Part shown: piece after piece, positions 32,057-41,064 of the stretch
How the letters are laid out: each line of letters begins with the position of its first letter
Numbering within the stretch: position 1 is the stretch's first letter
From: Elusimicrobiota bacterium
GTDB taxonomy: Bacteria > Elusimicrobiota > Elusimicrobia > UBA1565 > UBA9628
Length of the DNA: 57,972 nucleotides
NCBI GenBank assembly: GCA_016209035.1
Contig: JACQWX010000101.1
Coordinates: 1 to 57,972 of the forward strand
Direction of reading: 5' to 3'
Notes under the pieces: generated by a model
Seen by the model: the letters and a program-made list of their open reading frames with translations, nothing else
What the model was told of the DNA's origin: nothing
Database searches by the model: none
Program-made: the position numbers and the translations under genes

Positions 32057-32124
32057 ATATAGCAAGTGCCCGCATCAACTCACGTAAGATGTTCCCCAAC
32101 GGAGCGATATAGCGTTCCTGTTGG

Positions 32125-33570
32125 TTAGGAAGGCAGGGGGAGGGTAAAGCGGAAAGTCGAGCCTTGACCCGGAGGGCATTCCGCCGCCACGGTCCCTCCA
32201 TGGGCCTCGACGATGTGTTTCACGATGGCCAGCCCGAGCCCGGTCCCGCCCATCTCGCGCGAGCGGGACTTGTCGACCCGGTAGAAGCGCTCGAAGATCC
32301 TGGGCAGGTGCTCGGCCGGGATGCCGCAGCCCGTGTCCTGCACGAAGACCGCGGCATGGCCGGGCTCGACTGCCGCCCAGACCCGGACCGTGCCCGCCTC
32401 GGGGGTATGCTTGACCGCGTTGTCGAGGAGGTTGGTGAGGACCTGCTTGACCTGGCTCCGGTCTACCGACAACTCCGGCATGTCCGGGAAAGGCTCGACC
32501 CGCAGGGCGATGCGCTTGCGCTCGGCCAGGGGCTTCAAGGCCGCGGCGGCCTCCGCCGCCACCCGCATGAGCGACACGGGCTCTTTCGCGGGCGGACGGC
32601 CGCCGGACTCGATCTCCGAGAGAGCGAGCAGGTCGTCCACCAGCCGCGCCATGCGGTCCGCGTTCTTCTCGATCTCCCGCGTGAACTCGGCGCGGCCCCT
32701 CGGGTCCTCGGGTCCTCCGGACGCGAGCGTCTCCGCGTAGGCCTTCACCGCGGATAGGGGCGTGCGCAGTTCGTGCGAGACGTTGGCGACGAAGTCCTTC
32801 CTCATCTTCTCCAGGCGCTCGAGCCTGCCGAGGTTCTCCTGGATGCGGGAGGCCATCTCGTTCAAGGTCAACGCGAGCTGGCGATGCTCGTCCGAAGGAA
32901 GGTCCCGGACGCGGGCCGAGAAATCGCCCGACGCCAGGCGCTCCGCGGTGGCGCGGATGTCCTCCAGGGGGCGGCTCAGCGAGCGCGACAGCCACAAGGA
33001 CGCGAGCAGGGCCGCGGGCAAGAGCCCAAGGGTGACCGCGGCCAGGGAGCGGCGGATCCTGCCGATGCGTTTCTCGACCTGGGTCAGCGGCAGCGCCAGG
33101 CGCACGACACCGGCGGGGCCCCCGGCACCGTCCACGCGGACGGCGGCGTAGAGTTCGTCTTCGCCGACGGTGCTGCTGCGGCGGATGGAGACCCCCTTGC
33201 CCCGCGCCAAGGTGGCGCGCACTTCGGGCCGGTCGCGGTGGTTCTCCAGAGAGGGCACCCGTTCATCGGGGAGGCTCGAATCCGCCAGCACGGTCCCGTC
33301 CGCGCCGATGAGGGTGAGCCGGCAACTGGCCGCCTTTCCCAGCGCCGCGGCCCGCTCCGCCAGGAGGGGACTGCGGCGCGCGAACGTCCCAGCGTCCAAC
33401 GGGGCAGCGGCCAGCCCTGCCTGGGCCAGGAGGTTGGCGGAAAGCTCCTCCATCATGTGCCGCCGCAGCACCCGGTTGAGCAGCAGGTCGGTCGAGGCCA
33501 TGGCTAGGCACACGAGAGCACAGAAACCCACCGCGAGCTTCCGCGAGAACCTCCGGAGGAACCAGGACAC
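32125..33570 (-). CDS. phoR: PhoR-type sensor histidine kinase
   Basis: The 481-residue inner-membrane kinase has TM1 (about 11-32), a periplasmic sensor of about 130 residues (ASCRLTLIGADGTVLADSS), TM2 (about 172-190), HAMP (SRSLSRPLEDIRATAERLASG), a phospho-His box (FVANVSHELRTPLSAVKAY) and a GHKL ATPase (NLLDNAVKHT, DTGCGIP, GTGLGLAIVKHI). The start codon is GTG at 33570. It lies 16 bases after the PhoB-type gene. Location next to PiT/DUF47/porin genes suggests phosphate sensing. Confidence 0.85.
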   Translation of the reverse strand: MSWFLRRFSRKLAVGFCALVCLAMASTDLLLNRVLRRHMMEELSANLLAQAGLAAAPLDAGTFARRSPLLAERAAALGKAASCRLTLIGADGTVLADSSLPDERVPSLENHRDRPEVRATLARGKGVSIRRSSTVGEDELYAAVRVDGAGGPAGVVRLALPLTQVEKRIGRIRRSLAAVTLGLLPAALLASLWLSRSLSRPLEDIRATAERLASGDFSARVRDLPSDEHRQLALTLNEMASRIQENLGRLERLEKMRKDFVANVSHELRTPLSAVKAYAETLASGGPEDPRGRAEFTREIEKNADRMARLVDDLLALSEIESGGRPPAKEPVSLMRVAAEAAAALKPLAERKRIALRVEPFPDMPELSVDRSQVKQVLTNLLDNAVKHTPEAGTVRVWAAVEPGHAAVFVQDTGCGIPAEHLPRIFERFYRVDKSRSREMGGTGLGLAIVKHIVEAHGGTVAAECPPGQGSTFRFTLPLPS

Positions 33571-33586
33571 CGCCCGTGGACCCCTT

Positions 33587-34270
33587 TCAGTCCGGCTTCA
33601 GCCGGTAGCCGACGTTCTTCACCGTGATGAGCCGTCCGGCCTCCGGCCCCAGCTTGTCCCGCAAGCGGGCGACGTGCTGGTCCACGGTGCGCGTGTCGAT
33701 GTCCATGGCGCGGTCGTATCCCCACACCCTCTCGAGAATCTGCTCCCTTGTCAAGGCCTTGCCCTGCGCCAGGAGGAAGCAGCGGAGGAGCTCGAATTCC
33801 TTGGCGCTCAAGCTCGCGGGCCGCCCGCCGACACGCACCTCGTAGCGCTCCAGGTCGACCTCCAGAGAGCCGGCGCGCATCGGGACCTCCCCGGCCGCCT
33901 GCCCGCCGCGGCGAAGGAGCGCCTTCACCCGCGCCAGGACCTCGCGCACGCTGAAGGGCTTGGTCACGTAGTCGTCCGCCCCGAGCTCCAGGCCCAGGAC
34001 CTTGTCGACCTCCTCCTTGCGCGCCGTCAGCATGAGGATGGGGGTCTTGGCCCGCCGGCGGACCTCCTTGCAGAACTCGAAGCCGTCGAGCTTGGGGAGC
34101 ATCAGGTCCAGGATGACCAGGTCGGGCTTCGCGCGGCAGAAGGCCGAAAGCCCCTCCTCGCCGTCGTGCGCGGCGGCCACCCGATACCCGGCCTTCTCGA
34201 GGTTGTACCTGAGGACCTTGACGAGGGACTTCTCGTCCTCGACGATCAGGATCATCGCGGCTTCAGCCAT
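33587..34270 (-). CDS. phoB: PhoB-type OmpR-family response regulator
   Basis: The 227-residue regulator has a receiver (ILIVEDEKSLVKVL, phospho-Asp in DLVILDLMLPKLDG, conserved Thr in MLTARK and Lys in YVTKPFS) and a winged-helix output (LSAKEFELLRCFL, LERVWGYDRAMDIDTRTVDQHV). It probably controls the phosphate genes at 26.9-30.9 kb. ATG 34270 overlaps the end of the AAA ATPase gene by 8 bases; ATG 34255 (MILIVEDEKS) is an equally good start. Confidence 0.88.
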   Translation of the reverse strand: MAEAAMILIVEDEKSLVKVLRYNLEKAGYRVAAAHDGEEGLSAFCRAKPDLVILDLMLPKLDGFEFCKEVRRRAKTPILMLTARKEEVDKVLGLELGADDYVTKPFSVREVLARVKALLRRGGQAAGEVPMRAGSLEVDLERYEVRVGGRPASLSAKEFELLRCFLLAQGKALTREQILERVWGYDRAMDIDTRTVDQHVARLRDKLGPEAGRLITVKNVGYRLKPD

Positions 34271-35564
34271 TGGGCCGCGGCGCCGCAAGGATCTCTTCTC
34301 CAGCCCGCTTCTCCCACGCCCGCAGATGCTCCTTCCACATCTGGTCCAATGGAGACCCGGGACCAATAGACGGAATCAGTCCAAAGAGGATAGCCCCTCG
34401 AAAGAACGCCGAGTGCAAATCAAGACGGCCATCCGGCAGATTCTTGATGCTGCCCCTCTTCTCAAGCGCCCCCAGATACTGATACGGATTGATCAGGCCG
34501 TATGCCCGCTTGCACTTTTGCGCCAGCTCTTTCTTCTCGATGGGCCCGAAGAGGGCGAGAATGTTCATTATTTTCTCATGCCCTGCCGCACTTCGTTTGA
34601 AGTTGTACATCGCCGCAAATTCCTTGTCTCGCAACTCGGACGTCGTTCTGTTTACCGCGGCATCCCAATCGTCAGGCTCGATTCTCCCGTCAACGTCGCC
34701 ATTGACCAGATGGTGCCCAAGGACCTGAATCGAGTGCGGGTACCCCCCTGTCAGATGGATTTTCTGTTCCAGAAACGTCTGATTCCATTGCATCCCGACA
34801 TCCGCAAATCCCTTTGTCAGAATCTCGACCGCCTCTTGGGGGGGCATGGCACTAAGTGCGATGGGATCAAAATCGCGTCTCGCAGAGGCGTCTCCTTGGA
34901 CGAAGGCTTCATAAGCCTTCTCCAGCCCGACAAGCAGAAATGACACGTTCCCCAAGCCCTTGAAATCGAGAGCAGCCAATATGCCGCGCAGCATGGAAGC
35001 CGCCACTTCCACGTCGGCAATGTTCTGAATCTCGTCAATCACTATCAACACACCATCTCTTGGTTCTGGCGATTCCTTCAATGTCCGAACCACGTTGCTG
35101 AGTATGGAGACAACCTCATCTCGTAGCACGGTCTGCTTCCTCTCGGCGGGTTGCGTGGCAACCTCAACTCCAAATGCGCCTATGCTGAACTTGCCGTTCT
35201 GCCACATCCTTCCCAACCGTTGTCCGATGTCTTGAAGCCAGGCCCCCGGCATGGAATCCGTCAAGTCGTTGAGGGCCGCTTCCAGAACGCTTCCGAAACT
35301 CTGCCTTGGCGCCGCCGCATAGTATGCCGTCACAAATCGAAGGGCATACAATTGCTTGTTGCCCTTCGACGAGATGCTGCTTATCAGTTTCGCCAGCGCA
35401 GTCTTGCCGATGCCCCGTTCTCCAAACAGGAAGAAGCTCGATGGCCGGCCTTGGCGGGTCTCGGACATCTTCTTCAGAATGAGGAGGCTTTGTGCAGCCC
35501 TTCCGGCAAATAGATAGTCTGGCACGACTCCATTCGGGTTGAATGGATTATGTTTGGCCCACAT
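34263..35564 (-). CDS. AAA/STAND-like ATPase
   Basis: This 433-residue protein has an AAA core: Walker A GERGIGKTALAKL (about 50), Walker B GVLIVIDEIQNI (about 190), and later helical parts with a winged-helix look (ELAQKCKRAYGLINPYQYLGAL). It resembles the ATPase proteins named ORC/Cdc6-like or orphan P-loop proteins in defence islands and near prophages, but the target is unknown. GGAG lies 7 bases before ATG 35564; a TTG two codons earlier is less likely. An array of TATAGAA repeats lies upstream. It runs directly into the response-regulator gene. Confidence 0.72.
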   Translation of the reverse strand: MWAKHNPFNPNGVVPDYLFAGRAAQSLLILKKMSETRQGRPSSFFLFGERGIGKTALAKLISSISSKGNKQLYALRFVTAYYAAAPRQSFGSVLEAALNDLTDSMPGAWLQDIGQRLGRMWQNGKFSIGAFGVEVATQPAERKQTVLRDEVVSILSNVVRTLKESPEPRDGVLIVIDEIQNIADVEVAASMLRGILAALDFKGLGNVSFLLVGLEKAYEAFVQGDASARRDFDPIALSAMPPQEAVEILTKGFADVGMQWNQTFLEQKIHLTGGYPHSIQVLGHHLVNGDVDGRIEPDDWDAAVNRTTSELRDKEFAAMYNFKRSAAGHEKIMNILALFGPIEKKELAQKCKRAYGLINPYQYLGALEKRGSIKNLPDGRLDLHSAFFRGAILFGLIPSIGPGSPLDQMWKEHLRAWEKRAGEEILAAPRPNG

Positions 35565-35607
35565 GGTCAATCTCCATGGCTGGAGACCTTCCTGAAATGC
35601 TGTCTTT

Positions 35608-35697
35608 TCTAGAAGGCACCATTTTTCTATAGAATCGCCATATTTTATTGTGTCCTGTTATAGAATGGCGCATGTCCTTTATAGAACCATTATAGTA
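35608..35697. promoter_or_regulatory. helically phased TATAGAA repeats upstream of the AAA ATPase gene
   Basis: Near-identical 7-mers TCTAGAA (35608), TATAGAA (35628), TATAGAA (35659), TATAGAA (35680) and TATAGTA (35691) lie 20, 31, 21 and 11 bases apart. Those distances are close to multiples of a helical turn, so the sites face the same side of DNA. On the minus strand ACTATAAT gives a likely -10 for the ATPase gene. Confidence 0.5.
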
Positions 35698-35713
35698 TGA
35701 TTGCCGCGCCATA

Positions 35714-36637
35714 TCAACAATAGGATTGGCCCCGAGCCTTCTTCAGCCTCTCCACGAGCCCGCCCCGCTTGAAGAGCGGGCGATAGTCGCCCGCGTTCTT
35801 GCCCAGGTTGTCCTTGAGGTAGCCGATGTGCCGCGCGATGACCTCGGCATAGATGTCGCGGTCGATGCCCCAGCGCTCCTTGAAGTGCGTCCTCATGAAG
35901 CGGTGCGCGCCGCCCAGTTCGCCTTCGAGCCTCTTGCGGGTGATCTCGTAAAACTCGATGGTGTTGGACAGCAGGGAGTACTCGTCCTTGAACCCGGCGA
36001 TCTTGCCCTCCTGGAACTCGTAGAACAGGAACAGGAGCTTCTCCAGGTAGCAGCGGTCCGCCATCTGGCCCAGGAGGTCGCCGGACCCCAGCATCTTCCC
36101 CAGGATCTCCACGTTCCCCGATTCGAACCTCGTCCCGGCGATGTCAACGTGCAGCCCGGTGCACCCGAGGATGCTCGCGCAAGCGTCCGGGAAGTCCGGC
36201 GCGAAGCCGCGGTCGCCGCAGTAGCGCCGCATGAACGCGATGCTCCTGTCCACGTGGCGGGCGGTGTGCTTGGCGCCCGTGCCCGAACGGTCCGTGGACT
36301 CTTGGATGTAGCCGGCGTCGTGGAACAGGGCGGCCAGGGTCCCCAAGGACAACTCCCGGTCCGAGAACCTCATGCCTTCCGCGCAGGCGCCGTGCATGAG
36401 CCGGACAGTGGCCAGCAGGGTGTCCGTGGTGTGCTGGAGGTCGTGGTACTCGGTGTTGCAGGCTCGATACCCCGGACAGCGGCCGGCGAAGAGGTCCGAG
36501 ACGTCCGTGAAGGCCCGCTCGACCGGCCGCAGGTCCGCTTCGGCCGACATGAGCCGCAGGAGCCGCGCCGTCTCCTGCCAGACCGCGGCCGGATCGCCCA
36601 TCCGGACGAAGTCTTCGAGGGTCGGCCCGAGCTTCAT
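35714..36637 (-). CDS. HD-domain metal-dependent phosphohydrolase
   Basis: The 307-residue protein has an HD fold: YHDLQHTTDTLLATV (first His), LAALFHDAGYIQ with the HD pair, and ARHVDRSIAF, ending with VDIAGTRFE and GDLLGQMADRCYLE. It resembles cyclic-nucleotide phosphodiesterase-like and dGTPase-like proteins. It overlaps the serS stop by 4 bases (ATGA), so it is translated with serS. It acts in the cytoplasm; the substrate is unknown, but a nucleotide second messenger is the usual choice. Confidence 0.75.
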   Translation of the reverse strand: MKLGPTLEDFVRMGDPAAVWQETARLLRLMSAEADLRPVERAFTDVSDLFAGRCPGYRACNTEYHDLQHTTDTLLATVRLMHGACAEGMRFSDRELSLGTLAALFHDAGYIQESTDRSGTGAKHTARHVDRSIAFMRRYCGDRGFAPDFPDACASILGCTGLHVDIAGTRFESGNVEILGKMLGSGDLLGQMADRCYLEKLLFLFYEFQEGKIAGFKDEYSLLSNTIEFYEITRKRLEGELGGAHRFMRTHFKERWGIDRDIYAEVIARHIGYLKDNLGKNAGDYRPLFKRGGLVERLKKARGQSYC

Positions 36638-37938
36638 CTGCGCGGCGGGATGGCGTCGGCGCCGAAGTGCGGGACCAGGGCCTTGGGCAGCCTCACCGAG
36701 CCGTCGGCCAGCTGGAAATTCTCCAGGACCGCGGCGAAAAGCCGCCCCACGGCCACGCCGCTCCCGTTGAGAGTGTGGACGAATTCGGCATCCCCCTGGG
36801 CCCCGCGCCGGAACCTGGCCTCCATGCGCCGGGCCTGGAAGTCGGCGCAGTCGGAGCAGGAGGATATCTCGCGCCACTTGGCTTCCCCGGGCATCCACAC
36901 CTCGAGGTCGTAGGTCTTGCGCGAGGCGAAGCCCAGGTCCGCGGCGCACAGCGACACCACGCGGTGCGGGATCTCGAGGTCCTTGAGCACGTCCTCCGCG
37001 TCGGCGGTGAGCTGCTCGAGCGCGGCCAGGGAGTCCTCCGGCTTCGTGATCCAGACCAGCTCGACCTTGTCGAACTGATGGACCCTGATGAGCCCGCGCA
37101 CGTCCTTGCCGTAGGACCCGGCCTCGAGCCTGAAGCAGGGCGTGAAGGAGACGAGCTTGACCGGCAGGACGGACTCGTTGATGATCTGCTCGCGGACCAG
37201 GTTCGTCAGGGGGACCTCCGCGGTGGGGATGAGGAACATGTCGCCGCTCCCCTCCTCCTCGCCCGCGCTCGTCTTATAGAGGTCCGGCTCGAATTTCGGG
37301 AGCTGGCCCGTGCCCTCCGCGATCTCGCGCTTGACCAGGTAGGGCGGCCATATCTCCTCGTAGCCTTTCGCCAGATGCTTCTCCAGCATGAAGGAGATGA
37401 GCGCGCGCTCGAGCCTCGCGCCCGCCCCTCTCAGCAGGGCGAACCGGGAGCCGGAGAGCTTGGCCGCCGAGGCGAAGTCCAGGATGCCGAGCTTCTCTCC
37501 CAACCCGTGGTGGTCGAGCGCCTTGAAGCCGGCCGGCCTGGTCTCCAGGCCGGTCCGGACGACGACGTTGTCCTCCGGTCCGTTTCCCATCGGCACCGAA
37601 TCGTGAGGAAGATTGGGAAGGCTCATGCTCGCCGTCCGCACGGCGACGGCGAGCGTTTTGAGCGCGTCCTCCTCCCGGTCGAGGTCGCCCTTGAGGTTGC
37701 CCGCCTCGGTCTTAAGCTGCGTCGCCGCGGCCTGGTCCTTGACCGCCATCGCGGCTCCGATCTTCTTGGACGCGGCGTTGCGCCGGCCGCGGATATCCTC
37801 CACGAACGCGAGCTTCTTCCGGTATCGGGCGTCGAGCTCGATGAGCTCGTCGAGGACCGGCAGATAGCGGCCGCCCCTGTTCCGGATGCCCGCGCGAGCG
37901 CGCTCCGGGTCCTGCCGGATCAGCCTAATGTCAATCAT
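36634..37938 (-). CDS. serS: seryl-tRNA synthetase
   Basis: The 434-residue class II synthetase has an N-terminal coiled-coil arm (about 1-110, YRKKLAFVEDIRGRRNAASK) and the core with motif 2 (TPCFRLEAGSYGKDVRGLIR) and motif 3 (GSGVAVGRLFAAVLENFQ). It charges tRNA-Ser and tRNA-Sec with serine. The start at 37938 overlaps the stop of the secreted-protein gene by 4 bases. It is a normal length. Confidence 0.97.
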   Translation of the reverse strand: MIDIRLIRQDPERARAGIRNRGGRYLPVLDELIELDARYRKKLAFVEDIRGRRNAASKKIGAAMAVKDQAAATQLKTEAGNLKGDLDREEDALKTLAVAVRTASMSLPNLPHDSVPMGNGPEDNVVVRTGLETRPAGFKALDHHGLGEKLGILDFASAAKLSGSRFALLRGAGARLERALISFMLEKHLAKGYEEIWPPYLVKREIAEGTGQLPKFEPDLYKTSAGEEEGSGDMFLIPTAEVPLTNLVREQIINESVLPVKLVSFTPCFRLEAGSYGKDVRGLIRVHQFDKVELVWITKPEDSLAALEQLTADAEDVLKDLEIPHRVVSLCAADLGFASRKTYDLEVWMPGEAKWREISSCSDCADFQARRMEARFRRGAQGDAEFVHTLNGSGVAVGRLFAAVLENFQLADGSVRLPKALVPHFGADAIPPRR

Positions 37939-38486
37939 GGCTTGACTTTGACGATGCTCTCGATCGTCTGGATGTCGCCCTGTTCCCCCGGGGAACCCTT
38001 CGCGACCTCGGGCCGCGGCTCCACCATGATCGCGAGCCTCAGTTCCTCCACCCTGTACCCAGCCCGGGCCATCCTGGCGACGTAGAGCCGGACGGAGACC
38101 GTAGGGTCCACGCTCGTCTCGATCGTCCGCTGGGCCCCGATCCTCGGGATGCGCTTCTCCTCCACCAGGAACGGCACGGTCCAGCTGCCCTCCGTGGAGC
38201 CGACGGCCCGCGGCCTGCCGGGCGCCAGGAGCGCTGAGACGCAGTAGCGCAGGAGAATGCCCTCCACTGAAACCGGGCTCGCGTTCCTGACCGCGACCTT
38301 GGCGCGCACCCGCGCCTTCAAGACCCCGTTGCGCAGCGGCAGAGCCTCCACCTCGCGGAACTTGCGCGTCGCCGGCAGGCCCTCGCCGGCTTCCCACCGC
38401 ACGCCCTCGAGCTTGATTTCGGCCCGCGCAGGCGCCGCCGCGAAAGCGGCCGCCCCCAGCAGGAGCGCCGGCCAGAGCCTAGGCAT
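37935..38486 (-). CDS. secreted protein of unknown function
   Basis: The 183-residue product has a signal peptide ([22 protein letters not shown]) and a beta-rich domain ([33 protein letters not shown]) resembling FxLYD or NEAT-like beta-sandwiches. It overlaps gyrA by 8 bases and serS by 4, so all three lie in one operon. No function is recognised. Confidence 0.55.
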   Translation of the reverse strand: MPRLWPALLLGAAAFAAAPARAEIKLEGVRWEAGEGLPATRKFREVEALPLRNGVLKARVRAKVAVRNASPVSVEGILLRYCVSALLAPGRPRAVGSTEGSWTVPFLVEEKRIPRIGAQRTIETSVDPTVSVRLYVARMARAGYRVEELRLAIMVEPRPEVAKGSPGEQGDIQTIESIVKVKP

Positions 38487-40989
38487 CGGGCTTGGGCGGC
38501 GGGGGGAGTTCCGGCGCGATGACCAGTTCCACCGCCACGGGAGCGGCCCGGGCCACCCGGTCGCCCTCCTCGAGCCGCACCAGCCGCACGCCCTGCGTGT
38601 TGCGCGAGATGGTCTTGATGTCCTTGCAGCGCAGGCGGATCGCCTTGCCCTTTTCCGTCATCACCATGAGATGGTCGTCGTCGGTCACGAGCTTCACGCC
38701 GATCACCGAGCCGTTGCGTTCCGTGGCCTTGATGGTGATGACCCCTCCCCCGCCGCGGTGCTGGCCGCGGTATTCGGCCAGGTCGGTCCGCTTGCCGTAG
38801 CCGAACTCGCAGACCGTCAGCAGGGACTCCTTGGTGTCCGGAGGGAAGGCCTCCATGCCGACCACCTGGTCGCCCTCTGCGAGCCTGATGCCGCGCACTC
38901 CCACGGCGTTTCTCCCCATGGCGCGCACGTCATCCTCCTGGAACCGGATGGACATGCCGTCCTTCGTGGCGATGAGGATATCGTCGGAGCCGCTCGTATG
39001 CTGGGCCTCGACGAGGACGTCGCCCTCCTCCAGGCCGATGGCGATGATGCCGCTGCGGCGGATGTTCTCGAACTCGGCTAAGCCCGTCTTCTTGACGGTC
39101 CCGTTCCTGGTGCACATGACCAGGAAGGTCTCCTTGCCCTTCTTCTCCTCGAAGGACCTGATCGCGATGGTCTCGGTGATCCTCTCCTCTCCCGAGATGG
39201 ACAGGAGGTTCACCGCGGCCCTGCCGCGGGAGGATCGGCCGGCCTCCGGCACCTCGTAGGCGCGCAGGGCGAAGACGCGGCCCCGCGAGGTGAAGAAGAG
39301 AAGGGTCGCGTGGGTGTCGGTCGTGAAGAAGTGCTCGATCCAGTCCTCCTCCTTCACCTCGGCGCCCATGATGCCCTTGCCGCCCCGTCCCTGGGCCTCG
39401 TAGGTCGCCACCGGGATGCGCTTGATGTAGCCCAGGTTGGAGATGGAGATGACCACCTCCTCCTTGGCGACGAGGTCCTCGAGCGTCATCTCGGCCGTCT
39501 CGGCCGTGATCTGCGTCCGCCGGGCCCTGCCGAACTGCGCCTTTACGGCCTCGAGCTCCTTGACCACGATGGCCAGGACCTTCTTGACGTCCGAGAGGAT
39601 GCCTTTGAGCTCCGCGACGCGCTTGACGAGCGCGGCGTGCTCCACCTCAATCTCGCCGGCGGAGAGCTTGGTGAGCTGGTGCAGGCGCATGTCGAGGATG
39701 GCCTGGGCCTGCGTCTTGCTCAACTCGAGCTCCGCGATCAGCTTCGTCCTGGCTTCGTCCGTGTCCCTCGAGCCGCGGATGATCTTGATGACCTTGTCGA
39801 TGTTCTTGAGCGCGATGAGGAGGCCTTCCAGGATGTGGCAGCGCTCAACCGCCTTCTTGAGCTCGAATTTGGTGCGGCGGACGGTGACCTGCTTGCGGTG
39901 CTGGATGTAGTGGCCGAGCATGTCCCGCACCGGCAGGACCCGAGGACGGCCGTCCACGAGCGAGAGCAGGATGACTCCCATGGACGTCTCCATGGCCGTG
40001 TGCTTGAAGAGCTGGTTCAAGACCACGTTCGCGTTGGCGTCGCGCTTGAGCTCGATGACCACGCGCATGCCCCTGCGGTCGCTCTCGTCCCGGATATCGG
40101 AGATATCCGGGATTCGCTTGTCTCTTACAAGGTCCGCTATGGTTTCCAACAACGTCGCTTTATTGACCTGGTAAGGCAACTCCGTCACGACGATCGCTTG
40201 CCTGTTGCCTTTCAGCTCCTCGATCTCGGTCCTCGCCTGGATGCGCACCGACCCGCGGCCGGTGTCGTAGTAGTCGCGGATGCCGGCCTTGCCGCGGACG
40301 ATGCCGCCGGTCGGGAAGTCGGGCCCTTTCATGACCTTCATGAGGTCCCTGGTCTCCATCCCGGGTTCCTTGGCCAGGGCGACGGCGGCCTCGCAGGTCT
40401 CGGCCAGGTTATGGGGGGGGATGGTCGTCGCCATCCCGACCGCGATGCCCGACGAGCCGTTGACCAGCAGGTTAGGGATTCTCGCCGGCAGGACCGTCGG
40501 CTCGGAGGTCGTCCCGTCGAAGTTCAGGACGAAATCCGCCGTCTCCTCCTCGATGTTGGCGAGCATCTCCTCCGCGATCTTGGAGAGACGGCACTCGGTG
40601 TAGCGGTAGGCCGCGGCCGGGTCGCCGTCCACGGAGCCGAAGTTGCCCTGCCCGTCGATGAGCGGGTGCAGGAGCGAGAAATCCTGCACCATGCGAACCA
40701 TGGCGTCGTAGACCGCGGAGTCCCCGTGCGGGTGGTACTTCTTCAAGACCTCGCCCACCACGCCGGCGCACTTGGAGTACTTCTTGTTGGACGAGAGGCC
40801 TTCCGTGTGCATGGCGTAGAGGATGCGCCGGTGCACCGGCTTCAAGCCGTCCCTGATGTCGGGCAGGGCCCGCCCCACGATGACCGACATCGAGTAGTCG
40901 ATGTAGGACGCCCTCATCTCCGCGCCGATGTCGCGCGGCAGCACGTTGCTCAGATGGTCCGGCGGAAGGCTCGCCTGCTTTTCGCTCAT
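38479..40989 (-). CDS. gyrA: DNA gyrase subunit A
   Basis: The 836-residue protein has the cleavage domain with the catalytic Tyr ([18 protein letters not shown]) and the quinolone-determining region [16 protein letters not shown]. The Ser and Asp equivalent to E. coli Ser83 and Asp87 are both wild type. The C-terminal beta-pinwheel includes the GyrA box-like QGRGGKG segment (about residue 540) that wraps DNA, and blade repeats ([12 protein letters not shown]). Gyrase introduces negative supercoils. It is followed by the RM island, 75 bases away. Confidence 0.97.
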   Translation of the reverse strand: MSEKQASLPPDHLSNVLPRDIGAEMRASYIDYSMSVIVGRALPDIRDGLKPVHRRILYAMHTEGLSSNKKYSKCAGVVGEVLKKYHPHGDSAVYDAMVRMVQDFSLLHPLIDGQGNFGSVDGDPAAAYRYTECRLSKIAEEMLANIEEETADFVLNFDGTTSEPTVLPARIPNLLVNGSSGIAVGMATTIPPHNLAETCEAAVALAKEPGMETRDLMKVMKGPDFPTGGIVRGKAGIRDYYDTGRGSVRIQARTEIEELKGNRQAIVVTELPYQVNKATLLETIADLVRDKRIPDISDIRDESDRRGMRVVIELKRDANANVVLNQLFKHTAMETSMGVILLSLVDGRPRVLPVRDMLGHYIQHRKQVTVRRTKFELKKAVERCHILEGLLIALKNIDKVIKIIRGSRDTDEARTKLIAELELSKTQAQAILDMRLHQLTKLSAGEIEVEHAALVKRVAELKGILSDVKKVLAIVVKELEAVKAQFGRARRTQITAETAEMTLEDLVAKEEVVISISNLGYIKRIPVATYEAQGRGGKGIMGAEVKEEDWIEHFFTTDTHATLLFFTSRGRVFALRAYEVPEAGRSSRGRAAVNLLSISGEERITETIAIRSFEEKKGKETFLVMCTRNGTVKKTGLAEFENIRRSGIIAIGLEEGDVLVEAQHTSGSDDILIATKDGMSIRFQEDDVRAMGRNAVGVRGIRLAEGDQVVGMEAFPPDTKESLLTVCEFGYGKRTDLAEYRGQHRGGGGVITIKATERNGSVIGVKLVTDDDHLMVMTEKGKAIRLRCKDIKTISRNTQGVRLVRLEEGDRVARAAPVAVELVIAPELPPPPKPDA

Positions 40990-41015
40990 AGCCCTAGTCT
41001 CCAGATGATATCATA

Positions 41016-41050
41016 ACGAATCTTCGTCCCTCTTCCTGAAACGGAGCCAT
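41016..41050 (-). repeat. 35-bp direct repeat, copy next to gyrA
   Basis: Starts ACGAATCTTCG and ends AGCCAT. It is almost identical to 44682-44716 (2 differences). Read on the minus strand both copies encode WLRFRKRDEDS, the C-terminal tail of an AlbA_2-like protein. Confidence 0.75.
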
Positions 41051-41064
41051 CTACTGGCTACTGG

